In this document: piece after piece, positions 1 through 11,903 of the stretch | Position numbering within the stretch: the first letter of the stretch is position 1 | Layout: every line of letters begins with the position of its first letter | NCBI GenBank assembly: GCA_021781335.1 | Contig: JAJXXA010000051.1 | Span: forward strand, 1 to 32,228 | DNA length: 32,228 nt | From: Actinomycetes bacterium | GTDB lineage: Bacteria > Actinomycetota > Acidimicrobiia > Acidimicrobiales > RAAP-2 | Direction: 5' to 3' | Program-made: the position numbers and the translations under genes | The notes under the pieces: generated by a model | What the model was told of the DNA's origin: nothing | Database searches by the model: none | The model's input: the letters and a program-made list of their open reading frames with translations, nothing else

Positions 1-504
1 ACGACGAAGCGAATGATCTACTACTACTTCGGCTCCAAGGAGAAGCTCTACGTCGCGACGCTCGAACGTTCGTACGAGAACATTCGTGTTACCGAGCAGA
101 ACGTCGACGTGGCGAGCCTGGACCCGGTGAGTGCCGTGCGACAGCTTGCGGAGTTCACCTTTGACCGCCACGAAGGCAATCCGACTTTCAGTCGCCTGGT
201 GAGTCACGAGAACGTACAGAAGGCCCAGTTCGTCACCGCGGCCAGTGGCTTTCCGGGCCTTGATCGTCCGATCATCAAGATGTGGGAGCAGGTCCTCGAG
301 CGCGGACGCGCCGAAGGAGTCTTTCACCGCGACATTGACGCGCTTGACCTACACATGCTCGTGAGTTCGTTTTGCTTCTTTCGTATCAACAATCGCTACA
401 CGTTCAAGGCAAATTTTGGAAGAAACCTCGTGCAGAAGAGTCGTCGGCCCATGTACCGACAGATGATTGGTGACGTGGTGGTCGAATATCTGACGAGTAC
501 GCCG

Positions 505-516
<12 letters not shown>
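1..516 (+). CDS. TetR-family transcriptional regulator, 5'-truncated by window edge
   Basis: Frame open from base 1 (TTKRMIYYYFGSKEKLYVATLE...), typical end of a TetR HTH (YYFGSKEKLY) followed by an alpha-helical ligand domain; stop TGA 514-516. Confidence 0.85.
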
Positions 517-2710
<2,194 letters not shown>

Positions 2711-2712
2711 GA

Positions 2713-3609
2713 TCAATTCTCCTTCCAATAGAGACGGTTCGGGTTAGTGACGAGCAATCGTTGCTGCAAGTCGTTGGTCGTAGCGATGCGAGGGATGAAG
2801 TCGACGAGCTTTCCGTCATCGGGCATGTGACTCTTCAAGTTGGGATGGGGCCAGTCGGTGCCCCACAAGACACGGTCGGGAAATTCTTCAGTGACCAGAC
2901 GAGCGAACGGAACCACGTCGTCGTAGGGCGGTCCCGTGACACTCAGTCGCTCGGGGCATGTGACCTTGGACCAGAAATTCTCGTGCTCTCGCATCAGACG
3001 TAAGAACAATCCGAACTCCGGTCCGTTGACCGGCTGGCTGACATCAGGTCGACCCATGTGGTCAACGACCACTGTTGTGTTGAGCGAGGTGAAGAAGTCC
3101 CAGCGCTGTGCGAGGTCGGAGGCTTCGAAATAGACAACGACGTGCCAGTCGAGAGGGGCGATCTTGTCGATGATGCGGTGATAGTAGGCATCGGGCTCGG
3201 GGTCGACGAGGCGCTTGACGTAATTGAAACGCACGCCGCGCACGCCGGCGTCGTGCATCTCTTGGAGCTCGGCGTCGCTGATGTCGGGTTCGATCGTTGC
3301 GACGCCGCGCGCCCGGCCTCGCGACGCACGAAGGGCGTCGAGCATTGCCGCGTTGTCCGAGCCGTGACACGTGGCTTGGACAACGACGTTCTTGGTGAAG
3401 CCCAGGTGGTCGCGAAGCTCGAAGAGCTTCTCCTTGCCCGCGTCGCACGGAGTGTATTTGCGCTCAGGCGCGAAAGGGAATTGCTCGCTCGGACCAAAGA
3501 CGTGACAGTGCGCGTCCACCGCACCAAAGGGGAGGACGAATTCTGGTGTCGAGGGGTGTGGATCGAAGACGAGCCAGTCGGGGTCCATGGTGAAGGTCTG
3601 CGTGGTCAT
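2713..3609 (-). CDS. ligI: 2-pyrone-4,6-dicarboxylate hydrolase (amidohydrolase superfamily)
   Basis: 298 aa, LPFGAVDAHCHVFGPSEQFPFAPERKYTP and LWGTDWPHPN motifs typical of LigI. Confidence 0.9.
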   Translation of the reverse strand: MTTQTFTMDPDWLVFDPHPSTPEFVLPFGAVDAHCHVFGPSEQFPFAPERKYTPCDAGKEKLFELRDHLGFTKNVVVQATCHGSDNAAMLDALRASRGRARGVATIEPDISDAELQEMHDAGVRGVRFNYVKRLVDPEPDAYYHRIIDKIAPLDWHVVVYFEASDLAQRWDFFTSLNTTVVVDHMGRPDVSQPVNGPEFGLFLRLMREHENFWSKVTCPERLSVTGPPYDDVVPFARLVTEEFPDRVLWGTDWPHPNLKSHMPDDGKLVDFIPRIATTNDLQQRLLVTNPNRLYWKEN

Positions 3610-4625
3610 CGGCCCTGCTTGCTCAGTGCGGCGTCGAGGCGAGGGTAGACGCGACGCGCATTTCTCGAAAAGACTTGCTCACGTTGGTTGGAAGTCAGAT
3701 TCGCCGCGTCCACGTACCGCTTCGTGTCGTCAAAATAGTGGCCCGTCTCAGGATCGATACCGCGCACCGCACCGACCATCTCCGAGCCGAAGAGGATGTT
3801 GTCCAGGTCAATGACTTCGAACAAGAGGTCGATCCCGGGCTGATGATAGACGCAGGTGTCGAAGAAGACGTTATGCATCAGATGCTCGGACAGTTGGGGT
3901 TTCTTGAGCATGTCTGCGAGACCGCGATACCTGCCCCAGTGATAGGGCACCGCACCACCCCCGTGGGGGATGACGAATCGAAGCTCGGGAAAGTCACTGA
4001 AGAGGTCGCCCTGCAGCAGTTGCATGAAGGCAGTGGTGTCCGCATTCATATAGTGCGCTCCCGTCGCGTGGAAGTTGGCGTTGCAGCTCCCCGAGACGTG
4101 GATCATCGCGGGCACGTCGAGTTCCACCATCTTTTCGTAGATTGGATACCAGGAGCGGTCCGTGAGGGGCGCGCCGTTCCACATCCCTCCGCTCGGATCG
4201 GGGTTGAGGTTGAGGCCGACGAACCCGAGTTCGTTCACACATCGTTCCAGTTCGGCAATGGAGTGCGAGACGTCGACACCGGGGGACTGCGGGAGCTGAC
4301 AAACTCCAAAGAACGTCTCGGGGAAGAGCGTGCTGACGCGAGATATCAAGTCGTTACACGCACGCGACCACGCGAGACTCACCGTCTCGTCACCAACGTG
4401 ATGTTCCATGGCTGACGCGCGTGGCGAGAAGATCGTCACGTCCGCTCCACGTTCGCGCAGCAGCCGGAGTTGGTTGGTCTCGATGGTTTCGATGATTTCA
4501 TCGTCAGAGATGCTCGGATACTCGGGGAACGGTTCGTGCGCCTTGAAGCTCTGAACTTGGGCGACACGCCAGAGCGTGTGGGCTTCGGGAGCGGTGGTGT
4601 AGTGGCCGTGGCAGTCGATAATCAC
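3606..4625 (-). CDS. ligJ: 4-oxalomesaconate hydratase (amidohydrolase superfamily)
   Basis: ORF 3606..4637 ([20 protein letters not shown]...). A GTG at 4623-4625 would give the same 4-nt overlap (GTGA) with the upstream gene as elsewhere in the operon. LigJ-like sequence and context. Confidence 0.87.
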   Translation of the reverse strand: MIIDCHGHYTTAPEAHTLWRVAQVQSFKAHEPFPEYPSISDDEIIETIETNQLRLLRERGADVTIFSPRASAMEHHVGDETVSLAWSRACNDLISRVSTLFPETFFGVCQLPQSPGVDVSHSIAELERCVNELGFVGLNLNPDPSGGMWNGAPLTDRSWYPIYEKMVELDVPAMIHVSGSCNANFHATGAHYMNADTTAFMQLLQGDLFSDFPELRFVIPHGGGAVPYHWGRYRGLADMLKKPQLSEHLMHNVFFDTCVYHQPGIDLLFEVIDLDNILFGSEMVGAVRGIDPETGHYFDDTKRYVDAANLTSNQREQVFSRNARRVYPRLDAALSKQGR

Positions 4626-5719
4626 GAGAGCTTCCAAACTGATGATGGGATGAAGACATCGCCACGCATGAGCATTCGTGCGGTCCTCAAGAGCGCCGAG
4701 GACCGCACGCGGACATCGTTCGCGTCATAGTCGACGTCCATGGCGACGTCGAAGTAGCCGGTTGGGTGTTCGACCGTAATCAGGGTGTCCGTGTCACCAG
4801 GCGTCACGTTAGCGATTTCATTCGCCACCGAACCCGGTACCAGACACGCGGTCGCGACTGACACCGCGCCAAAGACACCGATGGCTTCGTGGACCCGAGT
4901 GGGGATGAAGGTACGCGTCGAAATACTGCCGCCGTGTTTCGCGCTCGCTAACAAGCTCATCTTCGGCACGGTCTTGTTAGCGACGTCGCCCAGGTTCATA
5001 AGTGGCCCTACGGCGCGGCGTATCTCTTCTACTCGTGCGCAGACGTCGACGTTCGACTCGATCTCAGCGGGAGTCTCATAGCCGGTCAGTCCAAAATCTT
5101 GCGCGCGGAGGCATACAACCGGCATCCCGTTGTCGATGCACGTCACGCGCGTGCCAAGCACCGTGTCGACAGCATTTCCCGTTGGCAAGAGGTCGCCGCA
5201 GCTTGAGCCCGCGACATCAAGAAAATTTATCGGGATAGGAGCACTCGTGCCCGGTACGCCGTCAATGCGCGCATCGCCGTCGTAGCGAACGCGCCCATCG
5301 GGCGTTTGGATTTTGGCGACGGCCAGACTCTGAGTGTTCTGCATCCAGATCCTGACGGTTGTGACGTCGCTTTTAATCTCCAGCATTCCCTCTTCGAGCG
5401 CGAAGGGCCCGACGCCCGCGAGGAGGTTGCCGCAATTCTGATTGTCAGATACTTCTGCACGGTCGGGCCAGACCTGCAAGAAGAGATACTCGACGTCGGC
5501 ATCTGAACGACTTGAAGGCTGTACCACCGCGACCTTGGATGTCAAAGGATGTCCTCCACCCATCCCATCTATCTCACGCTCGTCGGGCGAGCCCATGGCG
5601 GCGAGAAGAACTGCGTCGCGAAGCGATGTGTCCCTGGGCAGGTCGTCACCACGGAAGTAGAGGCCCTTGGACGTGCCGCCGCGTAGAACCGAACATCGAA
5701 TCGCGGTCTGGCCGCTCAT
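4622..5719 (-). CDS. ligU: 4-oxalomesaconate tautomerase, PrpF/GalD-LigU family
   Basis: 365 aa, [22 protein letters not shown] signature of PrpF/GalD isomerases; within the lig operon. Confidence 0.87.
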   Translation of the reverse strand: MSGQTAIRCSVLRGGTSKGLYFRGDDLPRDTSLRDAVLLAAMGSPDEREIDGMGGGHPLTSKVAVVQPSSRSDADVEYLFLQVWPDRAEVSDNQNCGNLLAGVGPFALEEGMLEIKSDVTTVRIWMQNTQSLAVAKIQTPDGRVRYDGDARIDGVPGTSAPIPINFLDVAGSSCGDLLPTGNAVDTVLGTRVTCIDNGMPVVCLRAQDFGLTGYETPAEIESNVDVCARVEEIRRAVGPLMNLGDVANKTVPKMSLLASAKHGGSISTRTFIPTRVHEAIGVFGAVSVATACLVPGSVANEIANVTPGDTDTLITVEHPTGYFDVAMDVDYDANDVRVRSSALLRTARMLMRGDVFIPSSVWKLS

Positions 5720-6402
5720 TCGTGAGACTCCGTGACGTAGGTGAGACCACGCTGCGTGAGCTTGTCACGCATGGCGTAGATGTCGAGCCCGAGTGACCCC
5801 GATGACAGGAGTTCGCGCTTGGTCGCTTCGTTCTCCTCTCGAGTGCGACTCGCCTCGAGCACACGTTGGGCGTCTTCTCGTCGCACGACCACCACACCGT
5901 CGTCATCGGCGACGATCACGTCACCGGGCCGTATGTAGGCGCCGGCACAGACAATGGGTGTTTGCACGTTAGCGGGTGTCTCTTTTACCGTCCCTTGAGC
6001 ACTGATGGTCTTGGACCATACGGGAAATCCCATCGCCGTGAGGTCTGCGACATCTCGTACGCCAGCGTCGATGACCAGTCCTCGAACACCGTGCGCTCTC
6101 AGGCTCGTGGCGAGTAGTTCTCCGAAGTACCCATCGTCGCAGGGGCTCGTTGGCGTCACGACGAGGATGTCGCCGGGTTGGGCTTGCTCCACTGCGACGT
6201 GTATTGACCAGTTGTCACCGGGTGCCACCTCGCAGGTCAGGGCGTTTCCCGCCACGCGTGTCGGGCGGTAGATCGGGCGAAGCCGTGAGGCGAGAAGACC
6301 GATGCGCCCTTGGGCTTCGTGGATCGTCGCGACGCCGAATTCACCCAACGCATCGACGAGCGCCAAGTCAGTGCGTTGCGTATTGGTCACTACTACGGCC
6401 AT
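5716..6402 (-). CDS. ligK: 4-carboxy-4-hydroxy-2-oxoadipate aldolase / oxaloacetate decarboxylase (RraA-like class II aldolase)
   Basis: ORF 5716..6405 begins at TTG; ATG at 6400-6402 preceded by a strong SD (GGGAGGATTTG). RraA/HMG-aldolase fold motifs ([41 protein letters not shown]). Confidence 0.87.
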   Translation of the reverse strand: MAVVVTNTQRTDLALVDALGEFGVATIHEAQGRIGLLASRLRPIYRPTRVAGNALTCEVAPGDNWSIHVAVEQAQPGDILVVTPTSPCDDGYFGELLATSLRAHGVRGLVIDAGVRDVADLTAMGFPVWSKTISAQGTVKETPANVQTPIVCAGAYIRPGDVIVADDDGVVVVRREDAQRVLEASRTREENEATKRELLSSGSLGLDIYAMRDKLTQRGLTYVTESHE

Positions 6403-6556
6403 CAAATCCTCCCGGGTACATCTCTGACATGTGGTTGTCGACGCCCACCTGTGCTCTTGCGTTATGGTCTAATTAACTGAACAGTACACGAAATCCGATG
6501 AGGTGGATGGAGTTTTGCTGTACGAGACGACGTCGATTTGACGATGAGGGGGATCC

Positions 6557-7738
6557 GTGAAGGAACTGCGAACACAGGTGGCGATAATCGGTGCGGGCCC
6601 CGCTGGTCTCATGCTTGGACAGCTGCTGCAACGAGAAGGCATCGACTCAATTATCTTCGAGCGCCGTAGCCGTGAATACGTCGAACGTCGGGTGAGAGCG
6701 GGCGTGATCGAACACGGCATTGTCCAACTGATCAACGACGCCGGCGCGGGTGAGAGGATGCAGCGCGAAGGCCTGGTGCACCACGGCATTGAGCTTCGTT
6801 TCGACAACGTGTCACATCGGATCGCATTAAGCGACCTCGCCGACGGTAAGAGCATCACCGTCTACGGACAGGCGGAAGTCGTCAAGGACCTCGTGGGTCT
6901 TCGCTATGGTTCCGGAGCACCGTTGTATTTCGACGCCGAGGTCACCGCAATCGAGGGACTGACGTCTGACGAAGCGACGATTCAGGTTTCGACTCCAGAA
7001 GGTGACGTGCGTGTCAGTTGCCAGTACGTGGCTGGGTGCGACGGCACGTTCGGCGTCGCGAGTCGATCAATACCGACGAGCGAACTGCGTCGTCACGAAC
7101 GAACGTATCCCTACTCGTGGCTCGGCATCCTCGCCGAGGCCGCTCCGGCGACCGAGGAACTGATCTATTGCCGGCACCAAAACGGTTTCGCGCTCTATTC
7201 TCTGCGTTCGCCAAGCGTGAGTCGCCTCTACTTGGGAGTTCGTCCTGACGAGACTCTGGACGAATGGTCAGACGAGCGCATCTGGGCAGAGCTCAACGTT
7301 CGTCTCGCCACCGAGGAGATGCCGAGCGTCTCCCAAGGGCCAATCATCGAACGCAGCATCACCGCGATGCGTAGCATCGTCAACGAACCCATGCGTTACG
7401 GCCGACTCTTCCTCGCGGGCGACGCGGCTCATATCGTGCCACCAACGGGGGCCAAGGGCATGAACCTGGCTCTGGGCGACGTCCGCGAACTCTTCTCCGC
7501 GTTGGTCGCAAAGATCACTCATAATGACGACCGGCTGATCGATTCCTACTCTCAGACGTGCCTCGAGAGAGTCTGGCGCGCCGAAGAATTCTCGTATTAC
7601 ATGACCCAGATGCTGCACCCCTTGTTCGATGATGAGTTCGAAAACGGGGTGCAGCGGGCCCGACTACGTCAAGCCATCACGTCGCGAGAAGCGTCAACCG
7701 TGCTCGCGCGCAATTACGTTGATCTCAATAGCCTCTAG
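6557..7738 (+). CDS. pobA: 4-hydroxybenzoate 3-monooxygenase
   Basis: 393 aa FAD monooxygenase: AIIGAGPAGLMLGQLLQREGIDSIIFERRSREYVERRVRAGVIEHG; LAGDAAHIVPPTGAKGMNLALGD. GTG start with SD GAGGGGGA. Confidence 0.93.
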   Translation: MKELRTQVAIIGAGPAGLMLGQLLQREGIDSIIFERRSREYVERRVRAGVIEHGIVQLINDAGAGERMQREGLVHHGIELRFDNVSHRIALSDLADGKSITVYGQAEVVKDLVGLRYGSGAPLYFDAEVTAIEGLTSDEATIQVSTPEGDVRVSCQYVAGCDGTFGVASRSIPTSELRRHERTYPYSWLGILAEAAPATEELIYCRHQNGFALYSLRSPSVSRLYLGVRPDETLDEWSDERIWAELNVRLATEEMPSVSQGPIIERSITAMRSIVNEPMRYGRLFLAGDAAHIVPPTGAKGMNLALGDVRELFSALVAKITHNDDRLIDSYSQTCLERVWRAEEFSYYMTQMLHPLFDDEFENGVQRARLRQAITSREASTVLARNYVDLNSL

Positions 7739-9192
7739 AAGGGGTAGATCGGCAAGTCGCTCTGCGCCGTGACCCATTGGATCTCGGTGTAGGCGTCAAG
7801 GTTCGCCAGCCCGCCCATACGAGAGCCGTTACCAGAAATACCAGTGCCCCCGAAGGGGATCACGGCCTCGTCGGCGACGGTCTGATCGTTGATGTGAATG
7901 GCGCCGGTCGGGATCTTTGAAGCGAGTTCAAGCGCGCGCAGCCCGTCGTTGGAGAGGATGCCCAAAGACAGTCCGTAGGGACTCGCCGACGCCAGCGCCA
8001 CTGCCTCGTCGAGTGATTCGTATGAGACCACTGGCGCCACGGGCCCAAAGACCTCTTCTCGATATGCGAGCGACGTCGTTGGGATGTGTGACAGCACAGT
8101 GGGTCGATAGAAGAGGTCCTCATAGGTACCGCCCGCGAGCAGTGACGCACCGTCTTCGAGCGCGTCGTTGACCATGGCGTGCACGCGGTCGCGTTGCTTG
8201 GCGTCGATGAGGGGTCCCATGGCGACTTGGCCACTCATCGGGTCACCGACGGGCAGGTGGTTCGCGTGCTCGGCCATGAGCGCGGCGTAGTCATCTGCGA
8301 TCTTGGCGTCGACGATGTGTCGCCCGGTGGTCATGCAGATCTGCCCCTGATGCAAGAAGGAGCCGAACGCGCCGACCGAGACGGCCTTGTCGAGGTCGAC
8401 ATCGGACATCACAATGAGCGCAGAGTTGCCACCCAATTCGAGGTGCACTCTCTTCAAGTGCTGCGCGGCCAGTGCGCCCACGCTGCGGCCAGCGGCGGTC
8501 GAACCGGTGAATGCGATGATGCGCACGTGGGGATCGGTGATGATTGCTTCACCTATGTCAGCGCCGCCCGCGAGCACGCTGAAAACGCCCGCTGGCACGC
8601 CCGCCTCTTCGAAGACTCGAGCGAGCACGACGCCTCCACAGACCGCGGTACGTGGGTCGGGCTTCAAGATGACCGAGTTACCCAACGCGAGCGCAGGGGC
8701 TACTGAACGGATCGAAAGGATGAGTGGGAAGTTGAACGGTGCGATCACGCCAACGACGCCTGCGGGTACTCGACGCGAAAAGCTCAGTCGAGGCATTTCG
8801 CTTCGAAGTATCTCACCCGTCGGGTGCGAGGCAATCGCCGCCGCTTCGAAGCACTCCTCCGATGCGACATGGATTTCGAGATCGGCCTTGGGGCCGATAC
8901 CGCCGGACTCGCGCATGATCCAGGTCGAGAGTTCTTGGGCATTGTCGACGAAGAGTTGACCGGCTTTTCGAAGGATGGCCGCTCGGGCGGTGAAGGGGAG
9001 CGCTGCCCACTCGCGTTGCGATTCAGCGGCGAGCGTCGCGGCCTCCTCAACGTCCTTCAGGCTCGCGCGGCCGCTCATCGCGAGTTGTTGACCCGTGGCC
9101 GGTTCGATGACGGGAGCGCTCTCGGCGCCACCCGCGCGCCACCCTCCCAAAAAGATGTTGCCCTGCCACGCCGCGTTGTCGAGAAACGCCAT
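7735..9192 (-). CDS. aromatic aldehyde dehydrogenase (benzaldehyde/vanillin dehydrogenase-like)
   Basis: 485 aa ALDH with PFNFPL, FTGSTAAGRSVG, LELGGNSALIV, GQICMTTGR motifs; SD AGGGGGTTAAT before ATG. Confidence 0.88.
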   Translation of the reverse strand: MAFLDNAAWQGNIFLGGWRAGGAESAPVIEPATGQQLAMSGRASLKDVEEAATLAAESQREWAALPFTARAAILRKAGQLFVDNAQELSTWIMRESGGIGPKADLEIHVASEECFEAAAIASHPTGEILRSEMPRLSFSRRVPAGVVGVIAPFNFPLILSIRSVAPALALGNSVILKPDPRTAVCGGVVLARVFEEAGVPAGVFSVLAGGADIGEAIITDPHVRIIAFTGSTAAGRSVGALAAQHLKRVHLELGGNSALIVMSDVDLDKAVSVGAFGSFLHQGQICMTTGRHIVDAKIADDYAALMAEHANHLPVGDPMSGQVAMGPLIDAKQRDRVHAMVNDALEDGASLLAGGTYEDLFYRPTVLSHIPTTSLAYREEVFGPVAPVVSYESLDEAVALASASPYGLSLGILSNDGLRALELASKIPTGAIHINDQTVADEAVIPFGGTGISGNGSRMGGLANLDAYTEIQWVTAQSDLPIYPF

Positions 9193-9313
9193 ATTAACCC
9201 CCTAGTACAAAGTTCCTTGATTGCTTAGCACAATTTTGTTAGGTTGCGCCCAAACGACTAATGACGTCTTTTGCGGACATCCAGGAAGTCGAATTTTCAA
9301 ATTGGGGGAACGC

Positions 9314-10333
9314 ATGTTTATTCGTGAGTGTTGGTACGTGGCGGCGCTGAGCTCTGAACTCGAGGGCAAGCCACTCTCTCGACAGATCTTGGGCGAGCAC
9401 GTTGCGATCTATCGAACCGAGTCCGGCGAGGTGGTTGCGGTCGCGGACCGTTGTCCGCACCGTGGGTATCCGTTATCGCTCGGAAAGGTCGAGGGCGAGT
9501 TGCTCGTGTGCGGCTATCACGGCTTTACGTTCGATTGCTCGGGCTCGTGCGTCTCGGTGCCGGGACAAGATCGCATACCAACCAAGGCCGACGTTCGCAC
9601 GTATCGAGTTGTCGAGCAGGGGCGGTGGTTGTGGATCTGGATGGGAGATGGTGAGGCGGATCTCACGAAGTTGCCCGAGACACCGTGGCTTGTGGAGAAT
9701 CCGCAATGGTCCTCGGTGACGGGTTACGCCAAGATCGACGGTTCCTTCGACTTCCTCGTCGACAACTTGCTCGATCTCTCGCACGAGACCTATCTGCACA
9801 ACGGCTCGATTGGTACCCCCGAAGTCGCCACGACGCCAATAGAGGTCGAAGTGGACGACGACGCCAAGGTCGTTCGAGTCTTTCGCCACATGGACGCCGT
9901 GCAGTGCCCCCCGTTCTATTCAAAGACAACCGGCCTCGAGGGTCAGGTCGATCGCTGGCAGGACATTGAGTACTTCCCACCGGGCTTCTACATGTTGAAT
10001 GCGCGCATCGCACCCGTGGGTCAACCACCGCTCGCCGATGGCAGCGACGATCACGCGTTCCACATGAAGATCTTCTACGGGCTCACGCCGGCGAGTGAGG
10101 GGAAGGTTCACGACTTCTGGGCCCTGGCGCGCGACTTCTGTGTCGGTGACGAAGAGATCGATCGTTTCCTTGAGAAGATGCAAGCGTCCGTGGTGCAAGA
10201 GGACGTGGATGCGCTCAACATTCTCCAAGCGCGCGCGAATGAGAGCGATACATGGAGCGAAGTCAGTATCAAGATCGATCGCGGTGGTCTCGCCGCACGG
10301 CGTGTTCTTGAGACGATGAAGCAGGTGCAGTAA
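9314..10333 (+). CDS. vanA: Rieske aromatic-ring oxygenase, vanillate O-demethylase oxygenase subunit-like
   Basis: Start at ATG 9314 (MFIRECWYVAALSSEL) with SD GGGGGA, rather than ORF start 9221. Rieske CPHRGYPLSLGKVEGELLVCGYHG; mononuclear iron motif DNLLDLSHETYLH. Confidence 0.87.
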   Translation: MFIRECWYVAALSSELEGKPLSRQILGEHVAIYRTESGEVVAVADRCPHRGYPLSLGKVEGELLVCGYHGFTFDCSGSCVSVPGQDRIPTKADVRTYRVVEQGRWLWIWMGDGEADLTKLPETPWLVENPQWSSVTGYAKIDGSFDFLVDNLLDLSHETYLHNGSIGTPEVATTPIEVEVDDDAKVVRVFRHMDAVQCPPFYSKTTGLEGQVDRWQDIEYFPPGFYMLNARIAPVGQPPLADGSDDHAFHMKIFYGLTPASEGKVHDFWALARDFCVGDEEIDRFLEKMQASVVQEDVDALNILQARANESDTWSEVSIKIDRGGLAARRVLETMKQVQ

Positions 10334-10429
10334 CGAAGTGGCCGGTGAGCGGGGGCGTGGTTCGACTTGGAAAATTTCTTAGGAGAAGTTCCACAATTAA
10401 CGAAATAGTGTGTTAAAAATGTCAAAACC

Positions 10430-10449
10430 TTATTGAGGGGGGTCAATAA
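10430..10449 (+). promoter_or_regulatory. perfect inverted repeat with SD in loop (TTATTGA-GGGGGG-TCAATAA) abutting the start codon
   Basis: Direct reading: arms TTATTGA / TCAATAA are exact reverse complements; ATG begins at 10450. Confidence 0.7.
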
Positions 10450-11892
10450 ATGAAGGATGAAATCACACCGGCGAGCCCGGATGGAATTCCGGGCTGGGGC
10501 GGATTCGAATTTGGTCGACGCCTAGGACTTCAGGCGACTGCGGTCATGGCGGCAACGGGTGCGCTTGGCGTGCTGGGCGACGTGTCTGCGGCGCACGCCG
10601 CGACGAAGTCATCGACGATCAAGATTGGCTACGTGTCACCGCGCACGGGGGCATTGGCGGACTTCGCTGGTCCGGACAACTTCGTGCTCAATCAGATCCG
10701 CAAGGCGAGTTACTTCGCTAAGGGCATCACCATTGGCAAAACGCACTATCGGATCGAGATCACCGAGAAGGACACCCAGTCGTTGGGTAATGTCGCGGTG
10801 CAAGTCACCCAAGAGCTCATCAACTCTGGTGTGGACTTGGTGCTCGTGAGTTCTGCTCCCGAGACCACGATTCCAGTGGCGACGACCTGTGAGCAGTACA
10901 AGGTGCCATGCGTCTCCACCGTCGTTCCGTGGGAGGCGTATTGGGGCGGGTTCTCCGGAGCCTCGATCTCACCCCAAGGGGCGGCGACCGGCACGGGACC
11001 CAAGTACAACTCGATGTTCTTCTTCGGTGTGCCGCAGTTCGCCGGCACGTTCGTTCCAATGTGGGAGCGCGTCCAGAAGATGACCAAGTGCAACACGAAC
11101 GTTGCCGAGATGTTTCCAAACGACGCCGACGGAAATGCATTCCGTGCCGCCTTTGGTCCAACGGTCTCAGCAATGTACCCCAAGGGCGGTTACAACTTCG
11201 TTGACGGCGGTGCGTACACGGACCTCTCGACGGACTACACCTCGATGATCCAGACCTTTAAGACTGGTGGCAAAGGTGGCGCTGCTTGTGACCTGTTCGT
11301 GAATGCTCCATTGCCCCCAGACTTCCAGACGTTCTGGACGCAGGCTTCACAGCAGAACTACAACCCGAAGTTGGCTACGGTGGCCAAGGTCATGCTGTTC
11401 CCGACTGACGCGTACGCACTTGGTTCGCTGTCGAACAACATCGCAACCGACGCCTGGTTCACGCCCTACGCGCCTTACAAGTCGTCACTGACTGGACAAA
11501 GTGCGAATGCGTTCTGTGCGCTCTACCAGTCCCAGGGCAACGGCCAGTGGGTACAGTCAATGGGCTCTACATACTCCCTGTTCGAGATCGCTATCGAAGG
11601 ACTGAAGCGGGTGAAGAACCCTCACGACCGACTCGCCCTCGCCCAAGCTCTGCAGACAGTCAACTACAACGGCATGTGCGGACCGATCAACATGAACTTC
11701 AAGAGCAGCAATCCCATGCTCGCGAGTCCCGCCAAGGGTATTGGCATGATCATGCCGGTGGGCGTGCAATGGAAGCCTGGTTCAACCGAACTGGTCGGTC
11801 ACAAGAAGTACCAATGGTCGCAGTGGGTCGTTGACAATTCATTGAACAAGCACGTTCCTTTGAACGGCACGCTAGAACCCACAAACGCCTAA
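10450..11892 (+). CDS. ABC transporter substrate-binding protein (branched-chain amino acid/aromatic-compound type)
   Basis: 480 aa; N-terminal GRRLGLQATAVMAATGALGVLGDVSAAHAA signal-like region (possibly Tat), then IKIGYVSPRTGALADFAGPDNFVL periplasmic-binding type I start; first gene of a liv-type operon. Confidence 0.88.
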   Translation: MKDEITPASPDGIPGWGGFEFGRRLGLQATAVMAATGALGVLGDVSAAHAATKSSTIKIGYVSPRTGALADFAGPDNFVLNQIRKASYFAKGITIGKTHYRIEITEKDTQSLGNVAVQVTQELINSGVDLVLVSSAPETTIPVATTCEQYKVPCVSTVVPWEAYWGGFSGASISPQGAATGTGPKYNSMFFFGVPQFAGTFVPMWERVQKMTKCNTNVAEMFPNDADGNAFRAAFGPTVSAMYPKGGYNFVDGGAYTDLSTDYTSMIQTFKTGGKGGAACDLFVNAPLPPDFQTFWTQASQQNYNPKLATVAKVMLFPTDAYALGSLSNNIATDAWFTPYAPYKSSLTGQSANAFCALYQSQGNGQWVQSMGSTYSLFEIAIEGLKRVKNPHDRLALAQALQTVNYNGMCGPINMNFKSSNPMLASPAKGIGMIMPVGVQWKPGSTELVGHKKYQWSQWVVDNSLNKHVPLNGTLEPTNA

Positions 11893-11903
11893 AAGGACCC
11901 CTG

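Noticed and set aside
6403-6556. tRNA, riboswitch or mobile-element boundary in the main intergenic regions (6.4, 9.2, 10.4, 15.3, 25.4 kb)
   Set aside because: No cloverleaf, aptamer-like conserved core, or terminal inverted/direct repeat flanking could be found by eye; a covariance-model scan would be decisive.
9221-9313. Upstream extension of the vanA ORF (MLSTILLGCAQTTND...)
   Set aside because: The ATG at 9314 has a strong SD and matches the conserved VanA N-terminus; the extension covers the promoter region.
10367-10395. TTGGAA...TTCCA / TTCT-AGG-AGAA imperfect hairpin after vanA as a terminator
   Set aside because: Interrupted stem and no U-tract; too weak to call.
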